From Methanoregula sp. PtaU1.Bin051 (GTDB lineage: Archaea; Halobacteriota; Methanomicrobia; Methanomicrobiales; Methanospirillaceae): DNA of 42,864 nucleotides. The stretch lies in assembly GCA_002067895.1 (NCBI GenBank), contig MVRE01000010.1, positions 1-42,864 on the forward strand, in the 5' to 3' direction. The translations under genes and the position numbers were made by a program. The stretch's first letter is position 1. Each line of letters opens with the position of its first letter. This document shows positions 32,858-41,027 of this stretch, piece by piece. Under the pieces are notes generated by a model. That model saw only the letters and a list, made by a program, of their open reading frames with translations. It was not told where the DNA came from and searched no databases.

Positions 32858-33261
32858 GTTTCGAAGAGATTCCACATACCGCTGATATTAAAATCCGGGC
32901 ACGGGCACCGACACTTGCATCTCTTTTCTCTGAAATATTAAAAGCCCTGATGCAGGTGATGTACGGGGAATCGCGTGGGAAAACCCTAAAAAAAGAAATT
33001 TCCTTAACCGGCGAAGATACAGAATCCCTGTTGCTCGATTTCCTCTCCGAGATCCTATACATTTCAGAAGTTGAAGCGATTGTATTTGCAGATGCCCGGA
33101 TTATCATCAAAAACAATGCCCTGCATGCAGTACTGCAAGGAGAACCATTCGATATACGGAAACATTCCGGAGGAACAGAAGTGAAGGGGATTTCATACTC
33201 AGGGCTTTTAATCAGCAGCGATGCGAACGGATATATGGCAGAGATCGTATTTGATGTATAG
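32854..33261 (+). CDS. Archease (RtcB cofactor)
   Basis: Small protein that speeds guanylylation and turnover of the RNA ligase RtcB. The 135-aa sequence begins SFEEIPHTADIKIRARAPTL (family start with His8/Asp11), has LLLDFLSEILYISEVE in the middle and ends with VKGISYSGLLI and EIVFDV, whose Asp belongs to the metal site. Length is typical. It lies directly before rtcB (9-base gap), the arrangement seen in many archaea and bacteria. Start ATG 32854 overlaps the previous stop. Confidence 0.93.
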   Translation: MSFEEIPHTADIKIRARAPTLASLFSEILKALMQVMYGESRGKTLKKEISLTGEDTESLLLDFLSEILYISEVEAIVFADARIIIKNNALHAVLQGEPFDIRKHSGGTEVKGISYSGLLISSDANGYMAEIVFDV

Positions 33262-33270
33262 GATCGCAGA

Positions 33271-34719
33271 TTGGGGGAAGAGAGGTTGCTTGAGGGTATA
33301 ACAAGAACCGGTACATTTGAATGGGAGGTGCCGATAGGATATGTACCAGGCATGCGAGTGCCGGGCAGGTTCTACCTCTCGGAATTTCTGGCAAAGACTC
33401 TTGAAACAGGGGCGGTCCAGCAGCTGGCTAATGTTGCCACCATGCCGGGCATCAAGAACAATTCACTTGCGATGCCCGATATACACTGGGGGTATGGCTT
33501 TCCTATTGGTGGCGTTGCAGCATTTGACCTCACAGAGGGAGTGATATCGCCGGGCGGGGTTGGGTTTGACATCAACTGCGGGGTCCGGCTTTTTACAACA
33601 CCCCTCATGCCACAGGATGTTACCGGAAGGCGGGATATCATAGATGCGTTGTATAATACAGTACCGGTGGGGGTCGGGGCGAAAAGCTCTTTAAAAGCTA
33701 GCGCACAGGCGCTTGACGGCATGATGACAAAAGGCGCCCGGTGGGCGGTTGAAGCAGGTTACGGGATAGAGAAGGATCTCGCACGCTGCGAAGAGAACGG
33801 CTTCATGAAATCCCCGGATATAAAAGCGGTCTCATCAAAAGCACGACAGCGGGGGATCCCCCAGGGCGGTACGCTTGGATCCGGCAACCATTTTCTGGAA
33901 CTCCAGATCGTACGGGAGGTCTATGATAAAAACGCGGCTTCCGCTTTCGGCATTTCAGAAAACCAGGTCTGCTGCATGATCCACTGTGGATCCCGGGGAC
34001 TCGGTCACCAGGTATGCACGGATCATATCAGACTTCTCGAAGCGGCAACAAGGAAATACCAGATCCGGCTTCCTGACCGGCAGCTCGCCTGCGCACCGGT
34101 TACCTCACCGGAAGGAAAAGCTTATTTTGGCGCTATGGCAGCATCTGCCAATTATGCCTGGGCAAACCGCCAGCTGATTACCCACGCTGCCAGACAGGTA
34201 TTCCAGAAGACCTTCGGCATCGCGTACGAGGAGATGCAGCTTGTCTACGATGTTGCCCATAATGTGGCGAAGATGGAGGAGCACATAATTTCAGGAAGAA
34301 AGGATACCGTTTGTGTTCACCGCAAGGGTGCGACACGTTCCTTCGGGCCTCATTCTCCTGATCTTCCGGGAGAACTCGCTGATACAGGCCAGCCGGTAAT
34401 CATACCTGGTAGTATGGGAACGTCGTCCTTTATTCTTAAAGGTACTGAGATAGCGATGGACAAGACATTCGGCAGCACATGCCACGGCGCCGGGAGAGTA
34501 ATGAGCAGGTCGCAGGCTAAGAAAAGGATCTCCGGGAGGGAGATTGCCGTAAACCTTGCCCGGCAGGGAATCATTGTGAGAGCTCCAAACGAGACGGCAA
34601 TCTCTGATGAAGCCCCGGAGGTCTACAAACCGAGCGCCGAGGTTGTGAATGTAGTACATGAGGTTGGACTATCGAGCCTTGTTGCCCGGTTGGAACCCGT
34701 CGGGGTGATCAAGGGATGA
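33271..34719 (+). CDS. rtcB: RNA-splicing ligase RtcB
   Basis: Joins 2',3'-cyclic phosphate or 3'-phosphate RNA ends to 5'-OH ends with GTP and Mn2+, sealing split tRNA exons and broken RNA. The 482-aa protein has GGVGFDINCGVRL (Mn-binding Asp and Cys), GSGNHFLE, CMIHCGSRGLGHQ, VHRKGATRSFGP, IPGSMGTSSF and the guanylylated His405 in STCHGAGR. There is no intein. The start is probably TTG 33271 (GGATCG upstream); a later TTG 33286 is possible. The stop overlaps the next gene as ATGA. Archease sits directly upstream. Confidence 0.96.
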   Translation: MGEERLLEGITRTGTFEWEVPIGYVPGMRVPGRFYLSEFLAKTLETGAVQQLANVATMPGIKNNSLAMPDIHWGYGFPIGGVAAFDLTEGVISPGGVGFDINCGVRLFTTPLMPQDVTGRRDIIDALYNTVPVGVGAKSSLKASAQALDGMMTKGARWAVEAGYGIEKDLARCEENGFMKSPDIKAVSSKARQRGIPQGGTLGSGNHFLELQIVREVYDKNAASAFGISENQVCCMIHCGSRGLGHQVCTDHIRLLEAATRKYQIRLPDRQLACAPVTSPEGKAYFGAMAASANYAWANRQLITHAARQVFQKTFGIAYEEMQLVYDVAHNVAKMEEHIISGRKDTVCVHRKGATRSFGPHSPDLPGELADTGQPVIIPGSMGTSSFILKGTEIAMDKTFGSTCHGAGRVMSRSQAKKRISGREIAVNLARQGIIVRAPNETAISDEAPEVYKPSAEVVNVVHEVGLSSLVARLEPVGVIKG

Positions 34720-35291
34720 TCTGCAAGGCCGGATTCGTCTGGGATGCAAACCAGCATTTTACCAGATTTCTCGAGGAATGCGGTATTACCTGCGAACTGA
34801 TTACTCCCCACATGCTTGCCGCGCCATTCTTCCGCAGCTCGTTCTCCTGCCTGATTATTCCAACAGGCTTTGGAAATCCCCTGTATTCCAACCTCCTTCC
34901 GGCACTACGCGCTTCTGCATCCCGTATAAAAAAATTCGTTGAAAATGGAGGCAACGTCCTTGTATTCGGTGCAGCAGACAGCAAACCTGATGCGTACGAC
35001 TGGCTGCCCTTCCCTGTTATTTACTCTCATGACTACCACCAGAGATCTGTAAGTATCGCCCCGTCATGCAAGGCATCAACATTGATTGAGGATTATGACT
35101 CCTCCTGCATCGAGTGCGATGGCACATTTCCGAAATATAGCGGCACCATGGCCGGTAATACAAACGCTGATGCCGTCATCCTGGAACAAACAATCGGTAA
35201 AGGCTGTATCATCGTAACAAGTATCCACGAATATCCCTCCCGTTCCTTCATACGTTCGTTCTGTTGCTCGGGGACGCAAACATTATTCTAG
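34716..35291 (+). CDS. Unknown protein, glutamine amidotransferase-like fold possible
   Basis: A 191-aa protein, ATGA-coupled to rtcB. The layout recalls class I amidotransferase-like or ThuA-like folds: CLIIPTGFGNPLYS, then ASRIKKFVENGGNVLVFGAAD, then a late CIIVTSIHEYPSRSFIRSF. A catalytic Cys-His pair is not convincing: no nucleophile elbow is seen where expected after the first strand-turn. The middle (CIECDGTFPKYSGTM) is Cys- and Asp-rich. I do not assign a function. The coupling to rtcB suggests a role in the same process or shared regulation. Confidence 0.6.
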   Translation: MICKAGFVWDANQHFTRFLEECGITCELITPHMLAAPFFRSSFSCLIIPTGFGNPLYSNLLPALRASASRIKKFVENGGNVLVFGAADSKPDAYDWLPFPVIYSHDYHQRSVSIAPSCKASTLIEDYDSSCIECDGTFPKYSGTMAGNTNADAVILEQTIGKGCIIVTSIHEYPSRSFIRSFCCSGTQTLF

Positions 35292-35322
35292 ATGGACAAT
35301 GACCAGACTATGAGGTTTACCG

Positions 35323-35745
35323 ATGCGCAGCTATACCCTTTCAGACTCCGCGGGGGCAGATGATCTTGAACCCTTCGTCCTTGCTGTACATGATCTTCTA
35401 AACAGGCTGCCAGTGACCGCAAAAACAAGGGAGAAGCCCGGCATCCGTGTCGAGGATGGAAGGGTTGTAAGCCGTGAATATACCGGTCCCGTGCTCGAAG
35501 ACGTGATTCGTCTGAACAAACTTTTAAAAACAACACCTTCATCAGGGGCCTACAAGGGCGTACCGGTCACCGTCGCACCATTACGCGATGCGGATGGCTT
35601 TGCAATCGGCGCGATAGGGGTTGTTGACATCACCGGGATTTTTGATCTCGCCACCCTTATGGAACACCAGTCGGCGATCCTGAAACAGGTATGCGGAAAA
35701 GATCCCTGTCCGCTGCCTACAGAAAGAATTGATGCAAAGCGGTGA
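35323..35745 (+). CDS. DUF2111 family protein
   Basis: Methanogen protein of unknown function, 140 aa. It has the DUF2111 pattern: VHDLLNRLPVTAKTREKPGI, RVEDGRVVSREYTGPVLEDV, GVPVTVAPLRDADGFAIGAI and GVVDITGIFDL. The central part suggests a PAS/GAF-like alpha-beta domain, possibly ligand-binding. TATGAGGT precedes ATG 35323. Its stop lies just before the birA start, whose ribosome site GGTGA includes this stop codon, so the two genes are coupled. Confidence 0.7.
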   Translation: MRSYTLSDSAGADDLEPFVLAVHDLLNRLPVTAKTREKPGIRVEDGRVVSREYTGPVLEDVIRLNKLLKTTPSSGAYKGVPVTVAPLRDADGFAIGAIGVVDITGIFDLATLMEHQSAILKQVCGKDPCPLPTERIDAKR

Positions 35746-35749
35746 TTCA

Positions 35750-36730
35750 ATGCCCGACTCCGCTTTCAAGGTCCTGGGAATTCTTGAACGGGTCAATGAA
35801 CCAATTTCAGGCGAGATGATCAGCAAGGAACTGAAAATAACCCGTTCAGCAGTATGGAAACACATCAATGAACTCCGTGCGATGGGATATGACATCTCTG
35901 CTTCGCAGAAAGAGGGTTACCGGCTTACGAAAACTACCGGCAAGCTTCTCCCGTATGAGGTTCAGAAAAAATTACAAACGCGGTTTGTTGGTAAACAGAT
36001 GCGGTACCTGGAGAACACACCTTCAACAATCTGGGTAGGAAAGCAGATCTGCTCTGAAGAGGATATGGAAAAGATGCACGGTCTCGTGATCATCGCAGAA
36101 GAGCAGACCGGGGGAATCGGCAGGCTCGGCAGGGCATGGGTCTCACCGTCAGGCGGGATCTGGATTACCATTGTACTAAAACCTCGCATACCCATCGACC
36201 ATGTCTTCATGGTTACGATGGCAGGCTCAGTCGCCGTTGCAAGAGCTATACGCAAGGAGTACGATCTCGGTGCCCTGATCAAATGGCCGAATGATATTTT
36301 CATAGGGGACAAGAAAGTTGCCGGCCTCCATCTCGAACTTTCTGCCGATGCTGATGTCATCCACCATTGCCTGCTAAGTATCGGGGTCGATGTCAACGTC
36401 CCCCTCAGCCAATTCTCGCCAACACTCCAGAAGGATATTACCTCTATCAGTAACGAAATCGGCCATGAGGTCGATCGCGCTGCACTTCTTGCCCGCATCC
36501 TGCGCGAATTTGAAACCCGCTTCCTGCTCATCGAAAGTGGTGAGTACGACACAATTATACGGGAATGGAAGAGCCTGTCCTGCACACTGGAGCACCGCGT
36601 CCACATAACGACAATGAAGAACAGCTTCGAAGGAGACGCCATAGATATCGATGAATCCGGTGCACTCATTGTCCGAAAGGATAATGGCCGGATCGAAAGG
36701 GTAATCGCCGGCGACTGTTTCCATCTGTAA
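35750..36730 (+). CDS. birA: Biotin operon repressor / biotin--protein ligase BirA
   Basis: Makes biotinyl-AMP, attaches biotin to carrier lysines and, with a DNA-binding domain, represses biotin genes. From ATG 35750 (326 aa): winged helix about 1-62 (EMISKELKITRSAVWKHINEL, GYRL), ligase domain with EEQTGGIGRLGR (117-128, biotin loop), KWPNDIFIGDKKVAGLHLE (178-196), and the C-terminal SH3-like domain. The Leu in GRLGR replaces the more common Gly-Arg pattern GRGRxG. ATG 35750 has GGTGA five bases upstream; TTG 35729 and ATG 35732 would extend it into the previous gene. A candidate operator lies immediately after it, before bioY. Confidence 0.94.
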   Translation: MPDSAFKVLGILERVNEPISGEMISKELKITRSAVWKHINELRAMGYDISASQKEGYRLTKTTGKLLPYEVQKKLQTRFVGKQMRYLENTPSTIWVGKQICSEEDMEKMHGLVIIAEEQTGGIGRLGRAWVSPSGGIWITIVLKPRIPIDHVFMVTMAGSVAVARAIRKEYDLGALIKWPNDIFIGDKKVAGLHLELSADADVIHHCLLSIGVDVNVPLSQFSPTLQKDITSISNEIGHEVDRAALLARILREFETRFLLIESGEYDTIIREWKSLSCTLEHRVHITTMKNSFEGDAIDIDESGALIVRKDNGRIERVIAGDCFHL

Positions 36731-36743
36731 CTGCCTGTTTTTT

Positions 36744-36777
36744 ATCGTCAACCGACTAACTTTTTATGGTTGACGAT
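36744..36777. promoter_or_regulatory. Candidate BirA operator before bioY
   Basis: ATCGTCAACC (36744-36753) and GGTTGACGAT (36768-36777) form a perfect 10-bp inverted repeat with a 14-base spacer. BirA sites described in bacteria and archaea share long spaced palindromes with a -AACC-N14..16-GGTT- core, which this matches. It overlaps the likely TATA (TTTTTTAT 36738-36745) and the bioY start, so binding would block transcription. The adjacent birA encodes a BirA with a DNA-binding domain. Binding itself is inference. Confidence 0.75.
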
Positions 36778-37285
36778 GTTCGGTGATATCCGGAAAACCA
36801 GACTGATAGCATTTTCTGCTGCGTTCATCGGACTAATCTGTCTTGCGAGCTGGATATCAATCCCGTTTTTCCCGGTGCCCCTTACACTCCAGACACTATT
36901 CGTTCTCCTGACGGCAATCGTCATGCACAGGTATGCTGCGATCCCGGTCGCGCTCTATGTTCTTCTCGGGGCGCTGGGACTTCCGATATTTCACAATGGG
37001 CTTGCGGGGGTCGGGGTGCTTCTGGGCCCTACAGGAGGATACCTTATTGGTTTTATTTTTGCTGCGCTGATAGCAGGTATTGCTTTCGAGAACTCCTCCA
37101 AGACCTCCCGCATCGCCGGACTTGCCGGAGCAACATTAGCTATCTATTGCTGTGGCATCACCTGGCTGATGATCTCGACCGGGATGGAGTTTCTCCCATC
37201 AATCATGATCGGCATGCTCCCATTTGTTCCCGGTGATATCGTAAAGGCATATGCTGCATATGAAATTTCCAAAAGGTTACCATGA
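36776..37285 (+). CDS. bioY: Biotin transporter substrate-binding subunit BioY
   Basis: Membrane S-component of an ECF-type transporter that captures biotin. From ATG 36776 (169 aa) there are about six hydrophobic segments; family motifs are IPFFPVPLTLQTLFVLL and GAXGLP-like LLGALGLPIF, then GVGVLLGPTGGYLIGF and LPFVPGDIVKAY. TTG 36770 is an alternative start; ATG 36766 opens a different frame and stops after six codons. The message is probably leaderless. The first gene of the biotin transport operon, coupled to the ATPase gene by ATGA overlap. Confidence 0.94.
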   Translation: MFGDIRKTRLIAFSAAFIGLICLASWISIPFFPVPLTLQTLFVLLTAIVMHRYAAIPVALYVLLGALGLPIFHNGLAGVGVLLGPTGGYLIGFIFAALIAGIAFENSSKTSRIAGLAGATLAIYCCGITWLMISTGMEFLPSIMIGMLPFVPGDIVKAYAAYEISKRLP

Positions 37286-37953
37286 TAGAGATTACAGGGC
37301 TCCGTCACAGAACGCTCACAATAAACCATCTTACCATAACCCCCGGCAGAACTTTCCTGATCGGACCCAATGGCAGCGGCAAAACAACATTGTTACGCCT
37401 GATTTCCGGCATTGATGAACCAGAATCAGGAACCATCATCATAGATGGCAATGTCCCCCGGATGGTTGAAACCGGCTGGGTCAATGAGTACCCGGACAGG
37501 AATATTCTTTTCTCCCAGGTCTATGACGAGATTGCAGCAGCTCCTCGGTTTGCACACTTGTCATGTCCTGACACAGAGACGCAGGTTCTTGATCTTAGTT
37601 TCAGGATAGGATTAAAACATATCCTCAGACGAAATGTGAGAGATCTATCCGGGGGTGAAAAAGTACTAGTCGCAATCGCTGCTGCAATCATATCCCGGCC
37701 GGCACTTCTGGTTCTCGATGAATATGACTCGCACCTCGATCCTGAATCCTGTCATCAGATTGATACTATTCTCAGATCAGGGGAGATGCGGTATATAATC
37801 GGTTGTACTCAGCATATGGACATTGCAGCAACCGGGGATCATGTTATTGCCCTTGAAAGAGGCCGCGTAGCATATACCGGTTCCCCCAGCGAGGTTTTCA
37901 GGCATTATGAAAATACCGCCTTTTACCCCAATTCATGGAGGATTACTCAATGA
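37282..37953 (+). CDS. ECF transporter ATPase subunit 1
   Basis: ABC ATPase powering biotin import. The 223-aa protein has Walker A GPNGSGKT (28-35), signature LSGGE (122-126), Walker B LLVLDE (142-147) and a H-loop His in CTQHMD. The sequence ESGTIIIDG after Walker A is usual. It is shorter than typical EcfA proteins (about 270 aa), lacking the C-terminal extension. ATGA overlaps couple it to bioY and to the next ATPase gene. Confidence 0.9.
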   Translation: MIEITGLRHRTLTINHLTITPGRTFLIGPNGSGKTTLLRLISGIDEPESGTIIIDGNVPRMVETGWVNEYPDRNILFSQVYDEIAAAPRFAHLSCPDTETQVLDLSFRIGLKHILRRNVRDLSGGEKVLVAIAAAIISRPALLVLDEYDSHLDPESCHQIDTILRSGEMRYIIGCTQHMDIAATGDHVIALERGRVAYTGSPSEVFRHYENTAFYPNSWRITQ

Positions 37954-38582
37954 GGATCTGCCTCAACAGGGTGCAGATACTGCGTGATGACTGGTTTTTA
38001 TCAGCAGACGGAAGATTCTGCGAGGGGACGCACTTGGTGAGCGGGCGTATCGGAAGTGGAAAATCCACGCTGGCACTTGTCATGGCAGGTCTCTTTTCAC
38101 CTACTTCGGGAACTATAGAGTACGAGGGGTCGCCATCAACGATGCTCTCGCTGCAGTTTCCAGAATATCATGTTACCGGTTCAACGTTGATTGAAGAATG
38201 CTTGTCCTGGGGTCTTGATCCGTCACGCATTCTTCTCAACGTGGAGCTGGAGGACCGGCCTGACTCTGACCCCCTTTCGCTAAGCAGGGGCGAACTGAAA
38301 CGCCTTCATCTGGCATGTGTGCTGGAACAGCAAAACGATATACTCCTTCTCGATGAACCGTTCAGCGCACTTGATTGCGATCAAAAAATGCGTCTCTGCA
38401 ACCAGTTATCAAAACGTACATCCGGAATAACGGTTATCTTCACCCATGAGCAGGAATTTCTTCCCCCAATTGACCGGTATTGGGAGATTAGGGAAGGGAA
38501 CCTTATGGATTTAGGGAGATCCCCTGGCGATGGTAATCAGATTTTGTATTACGGTCAGAAACAGGAAAGACCGGAGACTTAA
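37950..38582 (+). CDS. ECF transporter ATPase subunit 2
   Basis: Second ABC ATPase of the same transporter. From ATG 37950 (210 aa): Walker A GRIGSGKS (32-39), signature LSRGE (111-115) instead of LSGGE, Walker B LLLDE (132-136), H-loop His166. The signature change and short length suggest one composite ATP site is weaker, as happens in paired EcfA/EcfA'. ATG 37950 overlaps the previous stop. The stop is followed at once by the ecfT start. Confidence 0.87.
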   Translation: MRICLNRVQILRDDWFLSADGRFCEGTHLVSGRIGSGKSTLALVMAGLFSPTSGTIEYEGSPSTMLSLQFPEYHVTGSTLIEECLSWGLDPSRILLNVELEDRPDSDPLSLSRGELKRLHLACVLEQQNDILLLDEPFSALDCDQKMRLCNQLSKRTSGITVIFTHEQEFLPPIDRYWEIREGNLMDLGRSPGDGNQILYYGQKQERPET

Positions 38583-39236
38583 ATGATGAATGATATAAGG
38601 ATACGGACTGGAGCTGCTTTTATACTGTCTCTGGCAGCTTTCCTCAATACAACAGGGGCAGTGGCCGTAATGTTGTGGTGGCTGCTGTTTACCCGCAGGT
38701 TCAAATCATTTAACCGTTCATCCATTCCTATCGGATCAATCGTGATGGTAAGTGCCATCACCCTTATTCTCCAGGCATTGTACGGAACCGGTATCTCATA
38801 TGGCATACGGATGTCCGCGATCCTGCTGGTTGCAATCTGGTTGTGGTCTGAACAACAGCCCGGTGAGTTCCTGCACCTCGGGGTCTGGTTGTTCGGGCGT
38901 CGATGGGGCTTTGAGCTGGGTGTAGCTGCAGATCTGGCCATGCTGGCATTTGATGATCTGCTCCGTGATCTCAGCCGTATCAGGATCGCATGGAGAATTA
39001 AGAGTATCCAGCTGACTGCGGGCAATCTGAGTAAAGCCGCGATTGTCCTTGTCAGAAGGACAATCGAGAGGGCAACAGATACAAGCGAGCTCCTTGCAGT
39101 ACGGGGGTACCAAAGGGGGGGGTCCTTCTGCCCCGCTTTTCATACCGAATCCGGTGACTTCTTGGGAGGTATCGCAGCAGTTGCTGTTGGGTTGTTTGCG
39201 ATTATTCCTGTAAGTGGATTTTTTATACTTCCGTGA
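38583..39236 (+). CDS. ecfT: ECF transporter transmembrane subunit EcfT
   Basis: Membrane coupling protein linking the ATPases to BioY. The 217-aa protein has membrane segments near residues 11-38, 50-68, 76-90 and 195-215, and the coupling-helix motif ELLAVRGYQRGG, matching the EcfT A-R-G signature. ATG 38583 follows the previous stop directly. It is the last gene of the biotin uptake operon; pycB follows after 51 bases. Confidence 0.87.
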   Translation: MMNDIRIRTGAAFILSLAAFLNTTGAVAVMLWWLLFTRRFKSFNRSSIPIGSIVMVSAITLILQALYGTGISYGIRMSAILLVAIWLWSEQQPGEFLHLGVWLFGRRWGFELGVAADLAMLAFDDLLRDLSRIRIAWRIKSIQLTAGNLSKAAIVLVRRTIERATDTSELLAVRGYQRGGSFCPAFHTESGDFLGGIAAVAVGLFAIIPVSGFFILP

Positions 39237-39287
39237 TGAAGTTTTGTGAGGCTTGATCTGATCACCTTGAGCTCCAGAGGTCAATCC

Positions 39288-41027
39288 ATGCGATCTTCCC
39301 ACCACTCAAAAGTCCTGATTACAGATACCACGTTGCGGGATGCCCACCAGTCCCTGATTGCAACGCGGCTCAGGACCGAGGATATGATACCTCTTGCTCG
39401 GGCGATCGATGAATGCGGGTTCTTTTCCGTAGAAGCATGGGGCGGTGCAACCTTCGACACCTGCATACGGTTCCTTAATGACGACCCCTGGGATCGTCTC
39501 CGCCAACTCAAGGCCGAACTCAAACACACGCCAATACAGATGCTGCTGCGCGGCCAGAACCTTGTCGGATACCGCCACTACCCGGACGATGTCGTTGACC
39601 GGTTTGTCGCAGCAGCGCACAAGAACGGCGTCGATATCTTCCGCGTCTTTGATGCGCTCAATGATATCCGGAACATGAAACGCTCAATGGAGCAGGTTAA
39701 AAAAGCAGGCGCCCACCTGCAGGGGGCTATCTGCTATACCATAAGCCCGGTCCATAGCATAACCTCATTCATTGAGATGGCCAAGGAACTCTACGCGATG
39801 GACTGCGATTCTATCTGTATCAAGGATATGGCGGGTCTGATTATGCCGGAGGCCGCGCGGGAACTAGTATCCGGTATTAAAAAGGCTGTTGACATCAAGG
39901 TCGACCTGCACAGCCATTGCACAAGTGGGATTGCCCCGATCAGCTATCAGGCTGCGATTGACGCAGGAGTCGACATCCTTGATACCGCAATGTCGCCGTT
40001 CGCGATGGGGACATCCCAACCTCCTACGGAAAGCGTCATTGCCTCCCTCAAGGGTACACAAAGGGATACCGGAATAGACCTTATCCGGCTCCGTGCCGTA
40101 CGCAACCTCTGCCTGCAGATCCGGGAAAAATACGGGGGACTCTGCGATCCGATCTCAGAACGTGTCGACAGCGACGTGCTGATCTACCAGCTACCGGGCG
40201 GGATGATTTCAAACCTTGTCTCCCAGTTACGGGAGCAGGATGCCCTGAACCGGCTGGATGAGGTGTTTGCCGAAGTGCCAAGGGTTCGTCAGGATCTCGG
40301 GTACCCCCCGCTTGTCACGCCTACCAGCCAGATTGTAGGAACTCAGGCCGTGCTGAACGTTCTCGTGGACGGGCAGCGGTACCGTAACGTGACAAAGGAG
40401 GTAAAAGACTATGTCCATGGCCTTTATGGAAAATCACCGGCCCCGGTCAGTGACGAGATCCGCACTTTGATCATCGGAAATGATGAGGTTATCACTGTCC
40501 GGCCTGCCGATCTCCTCGAACCAGCGTACGTTAAGATGAAAGCGGAGGCTGATAAAGCCGGCCTTATTAAAAAAGAGGAGGATGTATTGACATACATCCT
40601 TTACCCGGCAATCGCCCCGGCATTTTTAAAGGGTGAGAAAAAGCCGGAAGAGCTTCCTAAAAAGCAGCAACAGTCAAAACAGGCAGACAATTTTCCCGAT
40701 CAGATGGAAGTGGAAGTGGACGGGGAGATCTTTTCAGTACGCATCGTATCGGTTGGCGGAAGTGCGGTCGAGGTTACGAACGCCACTCCCCGGAAGATCC
40801 CGAGGGGAGATATTGCCGGTGGCATCAGGAGCAATATGCAGGGCATGGTCCTCAAGGTCATGGTCAGCAGGGGAGCGACAGTCAAGAAAGGCGATACTCT
40901 TCTGATCCTTGAAGCGATGAAGATGGAAAATCCCATCCACAGTCCTGTTGACGGGCAGGTTTCAGAGATCTTTGTCGACGCCGGTGACGTTGTCCAGAAC
41001 GGGGACGTCCTTCTGGTGGTTCAATGA
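39288..41027 (+). CDS. pycB: Pyruvate carboxylase subunit B (carboxyltransferase and biotin carrier)
   Basis: Transfers the carboxyl from carboxybiotin to pyruvate, giving oxaloacetate for anabolism. The 579-aa protein starts with the carboxyltransferase TIM barrel (ITDTTLRDAHQS at 11-22, DIFRVFDALND, DLHSHCTSG), followed by the PYC/OADA middle domain, an Lys/Glu/Gln-rich linker (GEKKPEELPKKQQQSKQ) and the biotinyl domain with LEAMKMENP, biotin on the Lys near 545. AGAGGTC precedes ATG 39288. It belongs with the biotin genes upstream and overlaps pycA as ATGA. Confidence 0.95.
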   Translation: MRSSHHSKVLITDTTLRDAHQSLIATRLRTEDMIPLARAIDECGFFSVEAWGGATFDTCIRFLNDDPWDRLRQLKAELKHTPIQMLLRGQNLVGYRHYPDDVVDRFVAAAHKNGVDIFRVFDALNDIRNMKRSMEQVKKAGAHLQGAICYTISPVHSITSFIEMAKELYAMDCDSICIKDMAGLIMPEAARELVSGIKKAVDIKVDLHSHCTSGIAPISYQAAIDAGVDILDTAMSPFAMGTSQPPTESVIASLKGTQRDTGIDLIRLRAVRNLCLQIREKYGGLCDPISERVDSDVLIYQLPGGMISNLVSQLREQDALNRLDEVFAEVPRVRQDLGYPPLVTPTSQIVGTQAVLNVLVDGQRYRNVTKEVKDYVHGLYGKSPAPVSDEIRTLIIGNDEVITVRPADLLEPAYVKMKAEADKAGLIKKEEDVLTYILYPAIAPAFLKGEKKPEELPKKQQQSKQADNFPDQMEVEVDGEIFSVRIVSVGGSAVEVTNATPRKIPRGDIAGGIRSNMQGMVLKVMVSRGATVKKGDTLLILEAMKMENPIHSPVDGQVSEIFVDAGDVVQNGDVLLVVQ

